A stretch of 36,594 bases of DNA from Tannerella sp. (GTDB lineage: Bacteria > Bacteroidota > Bacteroidia > Bacteroidales > Tannerellaceae): positions 1 through 36,594 of the forward strand of contig JAITVY010000093.1 in NCBI GenBank assembly GCA_031285565.1, read 5' to 3'. Of this stretch, positions 1-6,483 are shown piece by piece. The position numbers and the translations under genes are program-made. The notes beneath the pieces were generated by a model. It was not told where the DNA came from, searched no databases, and was given only the letters and a program-made list of their open reading frames with translations. How positions within the stretch are numbered: position 1 is the first letter of the stretch; each line of letters begins with the position of its first letter.

Positions 1-102
1 CTCGACTATGTAAGTACAGACTCTCTTTTCTATGCAACCAACAGAGCATTGGCAAACTTGGGAAAAGGACTGTGCATTAAATACTCTCATATTGCTGCTT
101 AA
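1..102 (+). CDS. C-terminal fragment of an unidentified protein
   Basis: An open frame runs from the first base of the window to a TAA at 100-102 and encodes 33 residues ending in CIKYSHIAA. The start lies outside the window. The reading has no internal stop and codon use like the neighbours, so I take it as the end of a real gene. The tail is too short to recognise: it does not end in the aromatic residue typical of an outer-membrane barrel, and I see no motif. It is on the same strand as the methyltransferase but separated from it by a long structured gap, so it is probably a separate transcription unit. Confidence 0.5.
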   Translation, partial: LDYVSTDSLFYATNRALANLGKGLCIKYSHIAA

Positions 103-232
103 TTTTGATTATTTACTTACTAGTAATAGTTGTAAATAAGCTGTTACAAAGATATAGAATGAATCTCCATATATAGGTTTCCCTCTCTAAAAAAAACATA
201 ATATATTTAGATGTTGTTTTGAATTTTTTCGT

Positions 233-255
233 AATAACTTCTGTGTTATTTTTTG
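233..255 (+). terminator. weak terminator-like stem with T tract
   Basis: AATAAC at 233-238 pairs with GTTATT at 245-250 around a 6-base loop, and the run of T continues to 255. The stem is short and A/T-only, so a rho-independent terminator for the upstream partial gene is possible but weakly supported. It lies about 130 bases after that gene's stop. Confidence 0.3.
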
Positions 256-259
256 ATGA

Positions 260-318
260 TTTTTTGTTATTATTTACTGTATAATAGCGGGCTATTAAAA
301 GGAAATAATAACGAAAAG
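260..318 (+). other. long imperfect RNA hairpin
   Basis: Bases 260-275 pair with 303-318 over 16 positions; two of these (260/318 and 265/313) are U-G wobbles when read as plus-strand RNA and mismatches when read as minus-strand RNA. Inside, TAATAGC (282-288) pairs with GCTATTA (291-297) across two bases. The wobbles suggest that the plus strand is the folded one. It may be part of a small RNA or a long 5' leader. No function is recognisable. Confidence 0.45.
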
Positions 319-381
319 GCGCAAACGTTTTAAGTAGTGAGAGCAGAAGACAAGCTTGCTTGGATTATGCCGAGTCACGCA

Positions 382-442
382 AAAGTGCGTTTAAGTGAGG
401 GTAATAATAGGCTTGCATAATTATTACCGAGCGTAGCACTTT
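382..442 (+). other. nested stem-loop with an alternative stem
   Basis: The outer arms AAAGTGC (382-388) and GCACTTT (436-442) enclose a perfect 9-bp inner stem, GGTAATAAT (400-408) with ATTATTACC (420-428), with an 11-base loop. A competing small stem, ACGCA (377-381) with TGCGT (386-390), shares bases with the outer arm, so the two cannot form together. This could be a structured RNA or a leader switch; no known family is recognised. Confidence 0.4.
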
Positions 443-587
443 CTATTAGATGAAAACGACTAATGAGATTGAAAAAGAGCTGGGAAGAATACGAAAAACA
501 GGCTTTTTGATTCATAAATATAATTAGTTGCAAAATTAAAAACAGCTTCTTATTGTCTGTAAACCAAAACAATCAAAAGTCGTTCAA

Positions 588-612
588 ATTCCATGCGGCT
601 TTAATGTAAAAA
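588..612 (+). repeat. leader motif shared with the response regulator
   Basis: Bases 588-612 align without gaps to 12075-12099, ahead of the sigma-54 response regulator. Twenty of 25 positions are identical and all five differences are transitions. Both copies start (A/G)TTCCATGC and end in TAAAAA, and both lie shortly upstream of a gene start. It may be a shared leader or an old duplication. Confidence 0.35.
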
Positions 613-660
613 ATAATTATTTTCGTATGAAATTAAGTTACCATTCTTCAACCAATACAG

Positions 661-1335
661 ATGAGTATACAAGAACAATTTAATGCTGTTGCCAGGGATT
701 ACGATAAACAAAGACGTTTATTTATTCCTTGTTTTGACAATTTCTATGGAGTAGCAGTTGAGAACCTTACTATGAAAACAGACAGTCCGTTGCTATTAGA
801 TATCGGAGCCGGTACAGGATTATTCTCGGAAATGGTTTTAAAAAAATATCCACAGGCTCATATCGAGTTGATAGACATTTCTTCGGATATGTTACAAATC
901 GCAAAGGAAAGACTCGCATCATACCCTAATGTTACTTTTACAAAAGCAGATATTAACGATATACAACCTGACAATAACAAATATGATGCTATTATCTCTT
1001 CATTAGCAATACATCATTTAACTGATAAAGACAAGAAAAAAGTATATCAGAAGATATTTTGCGGATTAAAACCAGCAGGTATTTTTATGCATGCCGAGCA
1101 GGTTCTTGCTTCAAGCAAACATTTACAAGAAGTATATCAGACCACATGGTTGAATAAAATTACAAAGTCGGGTTTATCGGCAAAAGAGATTGAAATGGGA
1201 CTGGAAAGAGTGAAATTAGATAAAAGAACTCCTTTAGAGAATCAATTGTCATGGTTAAAAGAAATTGGTTTTGCCAATGTTGATTGCCTCTTTAAATATT
1301 ACGATTTTGTAGTAATGAAAGCTGAAAGGCTATAA
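661..1335 (+). CDS. class I SAM-dependent methyltransferase
   Basis: This 224-residue cytoplasmic protein has the Rossmann-type SAM-binding core. Motif I is LLDIGAGTGLF (about residues 45-55), the acidic residue after strand 2 is in IDISSDM (about 72-78), and a DAIISSLAIHHL stretch corresponds to the post-motif catalytic strand. The C-terminal WLKEIGFANVDC...FVVMKA ending is typical of the Methyltransf_25/type-12 group of small-molecule methyltransferases. The substrate cannot be read from the sequence. The core motif is unlike the Hen1 RNA 3'-end methyltransferase, so a direct RNA-repair role is not supported even though RNA-related genes follow. It lies 47 bases ahead of the kinase gene on the same strand, so co-transcription is plausible. 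The ATG at 661 follows an A-rich leader. Confidence 0.85.
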   Translation: MSIQEQFNAVARDYDKQRRLFIPCFDNFYGVAVENLTMKTDSPLLLDIGAGTGLFSEMVLKKYPQAHIELIDISSDMLQIAKERLASYPNVTFTKADINDIQPDNNKYDAIISSLAIHHLTDKDKKKVYQKIFCGLKPAGIFMHAEQVLASSKHLQEVYQTTWLNKITKSGLSAKEIEMGLERVKLDKRTPLENQLSWLKEIGFANVDCLFKYYDFVVMKAERL

Positions 1336-1382
1336 AATACCATTAATCCTATAAGCTTTACAAACTGACAACAAGACTAGAA

Positions 1383-1826
1383 ATGAACGCTATCATATTT
1401 TGCGGCATACAAGCATCCGGAAAAAGCTCATTTTACAAAGAACATTTTTCCAACACACATGTTCATATTTCAATGGATTTACTCAAAACACGTAACAGGG
1501 AGAATCGTTTTATCGACCTTTGTTTGGAAACTGAACAGTCATTTGTAATAGACAATACAAATCCCACAATCGAAGACCGCGCTAAATATATTGACAAAAT
1601 TAAAGCAATAAGGAATTGTGAGGTTATATGTTATTACTTTCAATCAAAAGTAGAAGAAGCTTTATTTCGTAATTCGGGACGTGCCGGCAAAGCCCGGATT
1701 CCGGATGTTGGTATAAAAGCGACTTTCAGCAAAATGGAATTACCTGTATACAATGAAGGGTTCGACAAAATATATTATGTGGAGATCAAAGATAATAAGT
1801 TTGAAATTAAAGATTGGGAACTATGA
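1383..1826 (+). CDS. P-loop kinase of the polynucleotide kinase type (AAA_33)
   Basis: A 147-residue protein with a Walker A motif GIQASGKS (residues 8-15), an acidic residue in SMD (D32) at the place of the catalytic base of T4-type 5'-polynucleotide kinases, the family hallmark DNTN (57-60) followed by a basic helix, and an arginine-rich lid segment (FRNSGRAGKAR, about 95-105). The protein consists of the kinase domain only, with no phosphatase or ligase domain. The expected activity is phosphoryl transfer from NTP to a 5'-OH nucleic acid end or a small substrate; the choice of substrate is inferred. Its TGA stop overlaps the ATG of the Thg1-like gene (ATGA at 1823-1826), so the two are translationally coupled and probably act on the same RNA. 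Confidence 0.75.
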   Translation: MNAIIFCGIQASGKSSFYKEHFSNTHVHISMDLLKTRNRENRFIDLCLETEQSFVIDNTNPTIEDRAKYIDKIKAIRNCEVICYYFQSKVEEALFRNSGRAGKARIPDVGIKATFSKMELPVYNEGFDKIYYVEIKDNKFEIKDWEL

Positions 1827-2587
1827 ATTTCGATGAGCTGGATAAAAAAATGCGGATTTATGAAACGATACACGATCTGTGTGTACCACCCGAAATGTAT
1901 ATCGTTGCCCGAATTGACGGAAGAGGATTTACCAAACTGACAAAAGAAAAAATTCCCTTTGAAGTGCCCTTTGATGTTCGTTTCAGGGATTATATGATCG
2001 AAACGACTAAACACCTGATGAACTGTGGCTTCAAAATTATATATGGCTACACCCAAAGTGATGAGATATCGTTGCTATTTTATTTGAATGACAATGGGTT
2101 CTCCCGTAAAATAAGAAAACTCAATTCAGTATTGGCAGGTGAAGCCAGCGCAAAGTTTTCAGTCTTACTAGGACAACCCGCAGCTTTTGATTGCCGGATA
2201 TCCGAATTACCGAATCCGGATCTTGTAATCGATTATTTTCGCTGGCGGAGCGAAGATGCACACCGTAACTCTTTAAACGCCCATTGTTATTGGCTACTAC
2301 GCAAAAGCGGGCTGTCTAAAACGGAAGCTACCAAAAAGATATCAGGTATAAGTATCGCTGATAAAAACGAATTACTATTCTCGCACAATATCAATTATAA
2401 CGACCTGCCTTCATGGCAAAAAAGAGGTGTCGGAATTTTCTACAAAACAGTAGAAAAAGAAGGTCTTAATAGAAAAACAAAGGAAAAGATCATATATACC
2501 AGAAATCAATTGCATGTGGAGTATGAACTACCTCAGAAGGAGCAGTATGATCATCTGTTAGACCATATTATACATAAAGATTTATAA
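1823..2587 (+). CDS. thg1: Thg1-like protein, tRNA(His) guanylyltransferase family
   Basis: This 254-residue protein belongs to the family that adds nucleotides in the 3'-to-5' direction to RNA 5' ends. The metal-binding motif RIDGRGF holds D32, and GYTQSDEISLLF holds D80 and E81; these are the two-metal catalytic acids of the family. HNINYNDLPSWQKRGVG near the end is also characteristic. Eukaryotic Thg1 adds G-1 to tRNA(His), whereas bacterial Thg1-like proteins mostly repair truncated tRNA 5' ends. A TTG three codons upstream (1814) is possible, but I prefer the ATG at 1823 because it forms the 4-base ATGA overlap with the kinase gene. That coupling to a 5'-kinase supports an RNA-repair job: phosphorylate the broken end, then rebuild it. 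The convergent barstar gene lies 31 bases downstream. Confidence 0.92.
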   Translation: MNFDELDKKMRIYETIHDLCVPPEMYIVARIDGRGFTKLTKEKIPFEVPFDVRFRDYMIETTKHLMNCGFKIIYGYTQSDEISLLFYLNDNGFSRKIRKLNSVLAGEASAKFSVLLGQPAAFDCRISELPNPDLVIDYFRWRSEDAHRNSLNAHCYWLLRKSGLSKTEATKKISGISIADKNELLFSHNINYNDLPSWQKRGVGIFYKTVEKEGLNRKTKEKIIYTRNQLHVEYELPQKEQYDHLLDHIIHKDL

Positions 2588-2618
2588 TATCCGCCATTTC
2601 CGTTTCCGGAATAGTATA

Positions 2619-3011
2619 TTATTGGTCAACCAATTCAATATTCGGATGATCTCCTATAATTTCCAGTATAATATCAAAATAGGTCTTGCCTGTACCATTC
2701 TCTAATTCAGAAAGTTTTTCTTCTACAAAATTGACATTGTATACTTCAGGTGACTTTAATTTGTTTTGGTAATAAGCTTTAGTCAATTCCAGCCCCAGAT
2801 CTTCCCGGTTCTGCTCAAAATTCTTCCAGACTAATTGTATCTTTTCTTTGCCTTTTATTTTGCCAAAACCACCATACAACAGATCATTAAATGCATCCAG
2901 ACTCTGGCCGATTTTCCAATCCTCATCATCCATAAATGCACGGTTCACTTCTTCGTAAAAAGAAGGAATGTCGTATATATTACTCCCATCAATAATAATT
3001 GTCTTTGTCAT
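2619..3011 (-). CDS. barstar-family ribonuclease inhibitor
   Basis: A 130-residue protein, larger than the roughly 90 residues of classical barstar. The region IGQSLDAFNDLL contains D39 and D43, matching the acidic pair of the barstar helix that plugs the active site of barnase-like RNases. LVWKNFEQ and the YFDIILEII end also fit the fold. I expect a cytoplasmic inhibitor of a secreted or delivered ribonuclease. No barnase or toxin gene lies nearby, so it is either an orphan immunity gene against toxins from competitors or controls a distant RNase. It converges on the Thg1-like gene with a 31-base gap. The pairing with possible RNA-repair enzymes is suggestive but could be chance. Confidence 0.85.
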   Translation of the reverse strand: MTKTIIIDGSNIYDIPSFYEEVNRAFMDDEDWKIGQSLDAFNDLLYGGFGKIKGKEKIQLVWKNFEQNREDLGLELTKAYYQNKLKSPEVYNVNFVEEKLSELENGTGKTYFDIILEIIGDHPNIELVDQ

Positions 3012-3084
3012 AAATTAATTGAGTAAATTGCTTTTACCTTTTTGGCTATGGCCGATTTCCGCTTCGCTCCAATTCCCTTTGAAC

Positions 3085-3150
3085 TTTCCCCCCTTAAGTC
3101 TCTTCAGGGATTTAGGGTTCATTTTCCCCTTTAGGGGCCAGGGGTTTATT
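3085..3150. repeat. intergenic CCCTAAA/TTTAGGG-type repeat
   Basis: The stretch is rich in CCCTT, TTTAGGG and CCCC blocks, including CCCCTTTAGGGG. It looks like the short dispersed CCCTAAA-type intergenic repeats common in Bacteroidales; a related CCCTAAATTCCTAAAGGG occurs at 8831-8848. It overlaps the last codons of the DoxX gene. Confidence 0.5.
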
Positions 3151-3537
3151 CAACGCCGTTGAACCAAATAATGCCCATCCAACCAATACCGGCTGAAAAA
3201 ACAAACGCACCAACCGCTTATGATCCGTATCTAAGCCAAAGGCATCCCTTTTATGTGTATACTGGGATATATTTCCCGGAAAAACAGCTATAAAAAACAG
3301 GGCTGCAACAATACCGGTTAGCTTTTTCTGCTTTGCCCATAACATCAATGCCAAACCTAAAGAAATTTCTACTCCTCCGGATAATACAACAGTTAAATCT
3401 TTATCAAGCGGTACCCAATCGGGAACCTGTGCCTGAAATTCTCCACGGGCAAATGTAAGATGGCTGGTACCGGCAAACACAAGGAATGCACCTAGCAATA
3501 TCCTGGCTAAATCCTGATATTTTATTACTTTCTTCAT
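3112..3537 (-). CDS. DoxX-family membrane protein
   Basis: A 141-residue inner-membrane protein with four hydrophobic segments (roughly residues 10-27, 47-67, 73-90 and 111-128). The first contains ARILLGAFLVFAGTSHLTF and the second VLSGGVEISLGLAL, both typical of DoxX/DoxD-like proteins, as is FPGNISQYTHKRDAFG. Members are small integral proteins with poorly defined redox-related roles, so I give no reaction. The last dozen residues (NKPLAPKGENEP) are encoded by an intergenic repeat (3085-3150), so the native C-terminus was probably replaced or extended by repeat sequence. The gene is divergent from the TolC-like gene; the shared 199-base region holds tandem dyads that could influence both. 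Confidence 0.8.
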   Translation of the reverse strand: MKKVIKYQDLARILLGAFLVFAGTSHLTFARGEFQAQVPDWVPLDKDLTVVLSGGVEISLGLALMLWAKQKKLTGIVAALFFIAVFPGNISQYTHKRDAFGLDTDHKRLVRLFFQPVLVGWALFGSTALNKPLAPKGENEP

Positions 3538-3630
3538 TTTATCTGTTTATATATGATCTTCTAATATACTAAATAACCTATTAGACAAAAAGAAAGTTTT
3601 CAGAAATATGTAATTACATGCTGTAAGAAC

Positions 3631-3665
3631 GTGCGAAAACGCACTGTATTCGTGCGGTATAGCAC
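3631..3665 (+). promoter_or_regulatory. tandem GTGCG-N4-CGCAC dyads, putative activator sites
   Basis: The first dyad is perfect: GTGCG at 3631-3635, AAAA, CGCAC at 3640-3644. The second, at 3652-3665, is GTGCG-GTAT-AGCAC with one mismatch. Their centres are 21 bases apart, about two helical turns, as for paired NtrC-type activator sites. A perfect copy precedes the NtrC-type regulator gene of this cluster (11969-11982). I infer that this regulator binds here and activates the sigma-54-like promoter at 3722. Confidence 0.6.
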
Positions 3666-3721
3666 AGAGAGCCTCAACAGCAGCACCCAATAACCCTCTG
3701 AAATTCAAAAACATAAAAACA

Positions 3722-3736
3722 TGGCATATTATTTGA
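3722..3736 (+). promoter_or_regulatory. sigma-54-like -24/-12 promoter
   Basis: TGGCATATTATTTGA matches the spacing of the sigma-54 consensus TGGCACG-N4-TTGC, with GG at -25/-24 and TTG before -12; A replaces C at -12. It lies 57 bases downstream of the tandem dyads. The predicted transcription start is about 3748, very close to the coding start of the TolC-like gene, which would give an almost leaderless message. That is a reason for caution. Confidence 0.45.
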
Positions 3737-5221
3737 ATGCTCATTTACATGCAATATTTGAAACAGGCACATATTATTTTCGTATTTCTTGTTTGTATGC
3801 AGGCAAAAGCACAGGATACACTCCGGTTTACCTTGCCGGCGGTAATAGAGTTGGCACAAAAGAATTCGCCTGAGGCAGTTGCAGCCCGCCATACGTATCG
3901 CGCGGCTTACTGGAACTGGCGCTCATTTCGTGCTACATTATTACCCAGCCTGACATTCTCTTCCGATCCTATACTCAACCGTTCCATCTCTTCGGTTACA
4001 CTTCCCGACGGCAGCGACAGCTATGCACGCCGTGATCAGTTGTCTATTGATGCAGGTTTAACAATAAATCAAAATATCCCTTTTACTGGTGGCAACCTAT
4101 ATGTACAAAGCACATTGGAGCGTTTGGATCTGTTAAACGAAAATACGATTTCTTATAAAACTACCCCTGTTGTCATCGGGTATGAACAAAATTTATTCGG
4201 CCACAACCAATTGAAATGGAACCGGAAAATAGAACCTATCCGATATACAGAAGCGAAGAAAGCCCTGGTTGAGACATTAGAACTTGTGGCCGCCCGTGCA
4301 ACCTATCACTTCTTTCAGTTGGCAACCGCACAGACAAATTTTGAAATAGCTTCCTACAATTACGCAAATGCAGACACACTGTATCAGTTCGCCCAGGGAC
4401 GATATAACATAGGTACCATCACCGAAAACGAAATGTTACAGCTAGAGATTAATCTGCTGACCGAACAAACCAACCTGATGAATGCCCGGATAGAAGTTGA
4501 CGATTACAATCAGGTGCTACGCAGTTATCTGGGAATCAATGAAGCTGTCAGCCTGGTGATTGAAATAGGAGATCAGATACCCGTTTTTATTGTTTCGGTA
4601 GAGCAGGCGCTGACTTTGGCATATACAAATAATCCGGAACCGGAAACTTTGAAACGAACCCGGTTAGAAAGCGAAAGTGCAGTAGCCAGTGCCAAATCCG
4701 AACGGGGATTTAAGGCTGACTTATATGTACAATTCGGTTTAACACAAAAAGATCAGGAACTGAAAAGAGCATATAGCAACCCTTTGGATCAGCAATTAAT
4801 TAGTATAGGCATCCGGATACCAATACTGGACTGGGGAGTTGGAAAAGGGAAAGTAAAAGTAGCACTGAGCAATCGCGATAAAGTCTACACGGAGATAGAA
4901 CAGCAACAAACAGATTTTGAACAAAATGTTCTTAAAATAGTCAAACAGTTCAACATACAAGCCGATAAGGTAAACTTGGCCCGGAAAACAGATCAGACTG
5001 CGCAGCGCAGAAGCGAAGTGGCACACCGGTTGTATTTGCTGGGAAAATCAGATATACTCGACCTGAATGCTTCTATTTCTGAAAAAGACCGGGCACGAAG
5101 AACATATATTACAACATTGTATAATTACTGGAATCTATATTATGCCATACGAAGCCTGACCGGATATGATTTTGAAAAAGAAAGAGAACTAACTGCCGAT
5201 TTTCAACAATTAACTTTGTAA
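3737..5221 (+). CDS. TolC-family outer-membrane efflux channel
   Basis: A 494-residue outer-membrane factor: signal peptide (hydrophobic HIIFVFLVC, cleavage near QAKAQ-D) followed by two repeats of long helices and strands typical of TolC trimers. It would form the outer-membrane duct for the exporter encoded downstream. The start is uncertain. ATG at 3737 gives the longest frame, ATG at 3749 is in frame, and TTG at 3758 would give a compact MKQAHIIF signal peptide. The sigma-54-like promoter predicts RNA from about 3748, which favours 3749 or 3758. The adaptor gene follows after 2 bases, so the two are in one operon. Confidence 0.88.
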   Translation: MLIYMQYLKQAHIIFVFLVCMQAKAQDTLRFTLPAVIELAQKNSPEAVAARHTYRAAYWNWRSFRATLLPSLTFSSDPILNRSISSVTLPDGSDSYARRDQLSIDAGLTINQNIPFTGGNLYVQSTLERLDLLNENTISYKTTPVVIGYEQNLFGHNQLKWNRKIEPIRYTEAKKALVETLELVAARATYHFFQLATAQTNFEIASYNYANADTLYQFAQGRYNIGTITENEMLQLEINLLTEQTNLMNARIEVDDYNQVLRSYLGINEAVSLVIEIGDQIPVFIVSVEQALTLAYTNNPEPETLKRTRLESESAVASAKSERGFKADLYVQFGLTQKDQELKRAYSNPLDQQLISIGIRIPILDWGVGKGKVKVALSNRDKVYTEIEQQQTDFEQNVLKIVKQFNIQADKVNLARKTDQTAQRRSEVAHRLYLLGKSDILDLNASISEKDRARRTYITTLYNYWNLYYAIRSLTGYDFEKERELTADFQQLTL

Positions 5222-5223
5222 TT

Positions 5224-6474
5224 ATGGATAAGCCAATCAATAAAAAACCCTTCTACTACAGGTATAGATATTATATATCAGGTGGAACCATTTTTCTTGC
5301 TTTACTGATATATACGGCAGTTTCTGCTTTAGGAGGCAAAAAATTGCGTACCGGTAAAGATAATTTGATTATCGGAGAAACCGTTGCCGGTAAATTCATG
5401 GAATATGTAGATGTAGAAGGATTTGTTCAACCCATCATGACGATTCAGGTCAATACACACGAGTCAGGTAGCGTGGAACATATTGTTGCCGAAGAAGGAA
5501 CGATGTTGGCAAAAGGAGATACCATCATCATATTAACCAATCCGGATTTACTCCGCACGATTGATGACCAACGGGACGAATGGGATAAGCAGTTGATTTC
5601 TTTCCGGGAGAAAGAGCTGGAGATGAAGCAAAAAAGCATTGACCTTCAACAACAGGTATTACAAACAAGTTATGAATTAAACAGGCTGAAGAAAAGCTTT
5701 GCATTGGATGAAGAAGAATATCGTATGGGGGTGAAAAGTAAAGCGCAGTTAGATGTACAAAAGGATGAATTTGAGTACAAAACAAACCGAACAGCCTTAG
5801 AACTGGAAAGTTTGCGCCATGATAGCGCTGCTACCATATTCAGAAATGAGCTGATGAAAGCTGATTTAGAACGTGAAAAAAAGAAATACGAACGTTCGCA
5901 GGAACGGAAAGAGCAACTTATCGTACGCGCTCCGTTAGCCGGACAGCTTAGTTTCGTAAAAGTAACACCCGGTCAGCAGGTGCAGAGTAACGAAGGTATC
6001 GCAGAAATAAAAGTACTCGACCAGTTTAAAATACATGCTTCATTAAGTGAATATTATATTGACCGGATAACAACAGGCTTGCCGGCTACCATCGTCTGGC
6101 AGGGAAACAAATATCCGTTACGTATCACAAAAGTAGTACCCGAGGTAAAAGACCGTAACTTTGATGTCGATCTCGTATTTATGGAAGAGAAGCCCGAAAA
6201 TGTCCGCATAGGAAAAAGTTTTCGCGTGCAAATTGAACTTGGACAAGCAGAAGATGCTTTGGTCATTCCCCGTGGCGACTTTTTTCAGGAAACCGGAGGA
6301 CAATGGATCTATAAACTAAATGCATCAGAAACAAAAGCCATACGTACACCCATTACTGTTGGCAGACAAAATCCACAACAATATGAAATTACCGAAGGAT
6401 TACAACCCGGCGATAAAGTAATCGTAGCAGGATATAGTAATTTTGGAGATGCTCACGAACTCATACTAAAATAA
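5224..6474 (+). CDS. membrane-fusion (HlyD/MacA-type) periplasmic adaptor
   Basis: A 416-residue adaptor with a single N-terminal membrane anchor (about residues 18-36) and no lipobox. It has two lipoyl half-motifs (about 75-105, and 232-262 around VRAPLAGQLSFVKVTPGQQV) flanking a long charged coiled coil (about 110-230), then a beta-barrel domain and a membrane-proximal domain. It should bridge the inner-membrane FtsX permease and ATPase to the TolC-like channel. It is 2 bases after the channel gene and 9 bases before the permease gene. Confidence 0.88.
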   Translation: MDKPINKKPFYYRYRYYISGGTIFLALLIYTAVSALGGKKLRTGKDNLIIGETVAGKFMEYVDVEGFVQPIMTIQVNTHESGSVEHIVAEEGTMLAKGDTIIILTNPDLLRTIDDQRDEWDKQLISFREKELEMKQKSIDLQQQVLQTSYELNRLKKSFALDEEEYRMGVKSKAQLDVQKDEFEYKTNRTALELESLRHDSAATIFRNELMKADLEREKKKYERSQERKEQLIVRAPLAGQLSFVKVTPGQQVQSNEGIAEIKVLDQFKIHASLSEYYIDRITTGLPATIVWQGNKYPLRITKVVPEVKDRNFDVDLVFMEEKPENVRIGKSFRVQIELGQAEDALVIPRGDFFQETGGQWIYKLNASETKAIRTPITVGRQNPQQYEITEGLQPGDKVIVAGYSNFGDAHELILK

Positions 6475-6483
6475 AGCGGAACG

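Larger units (their letters stand above)
103..660. other. 558-base intergenic gap with several hairpins
   Basis: No convincing gene is present. A 65-codon minus-strand frame at 375-572 has no start signal or recognisable content. The gap holds a weak terminator-like stem (233-255), a long hairpin (260-318), a nested hairpin (382-442) and, just before the methyltransferase, a leader resembling that of the response regulator (588-612). These are listed separately. Confidence 0.6.

Noticed and set aside
375..572. 65-codon minus-strand frame in the first gap
   Set aside because: It is A+T-driven, phenylalanine and leucine rich, overlaps the structured region, and has no promoter or ribosome binding site.
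661..1335. Methyltransferase as a Hen1-type RNA repair enzyme
   Set aside because: Motifs are those of a general small-molecule methyltransferase; the metal-binding residues of Hen1 are not seen. Only proximity suggested it.
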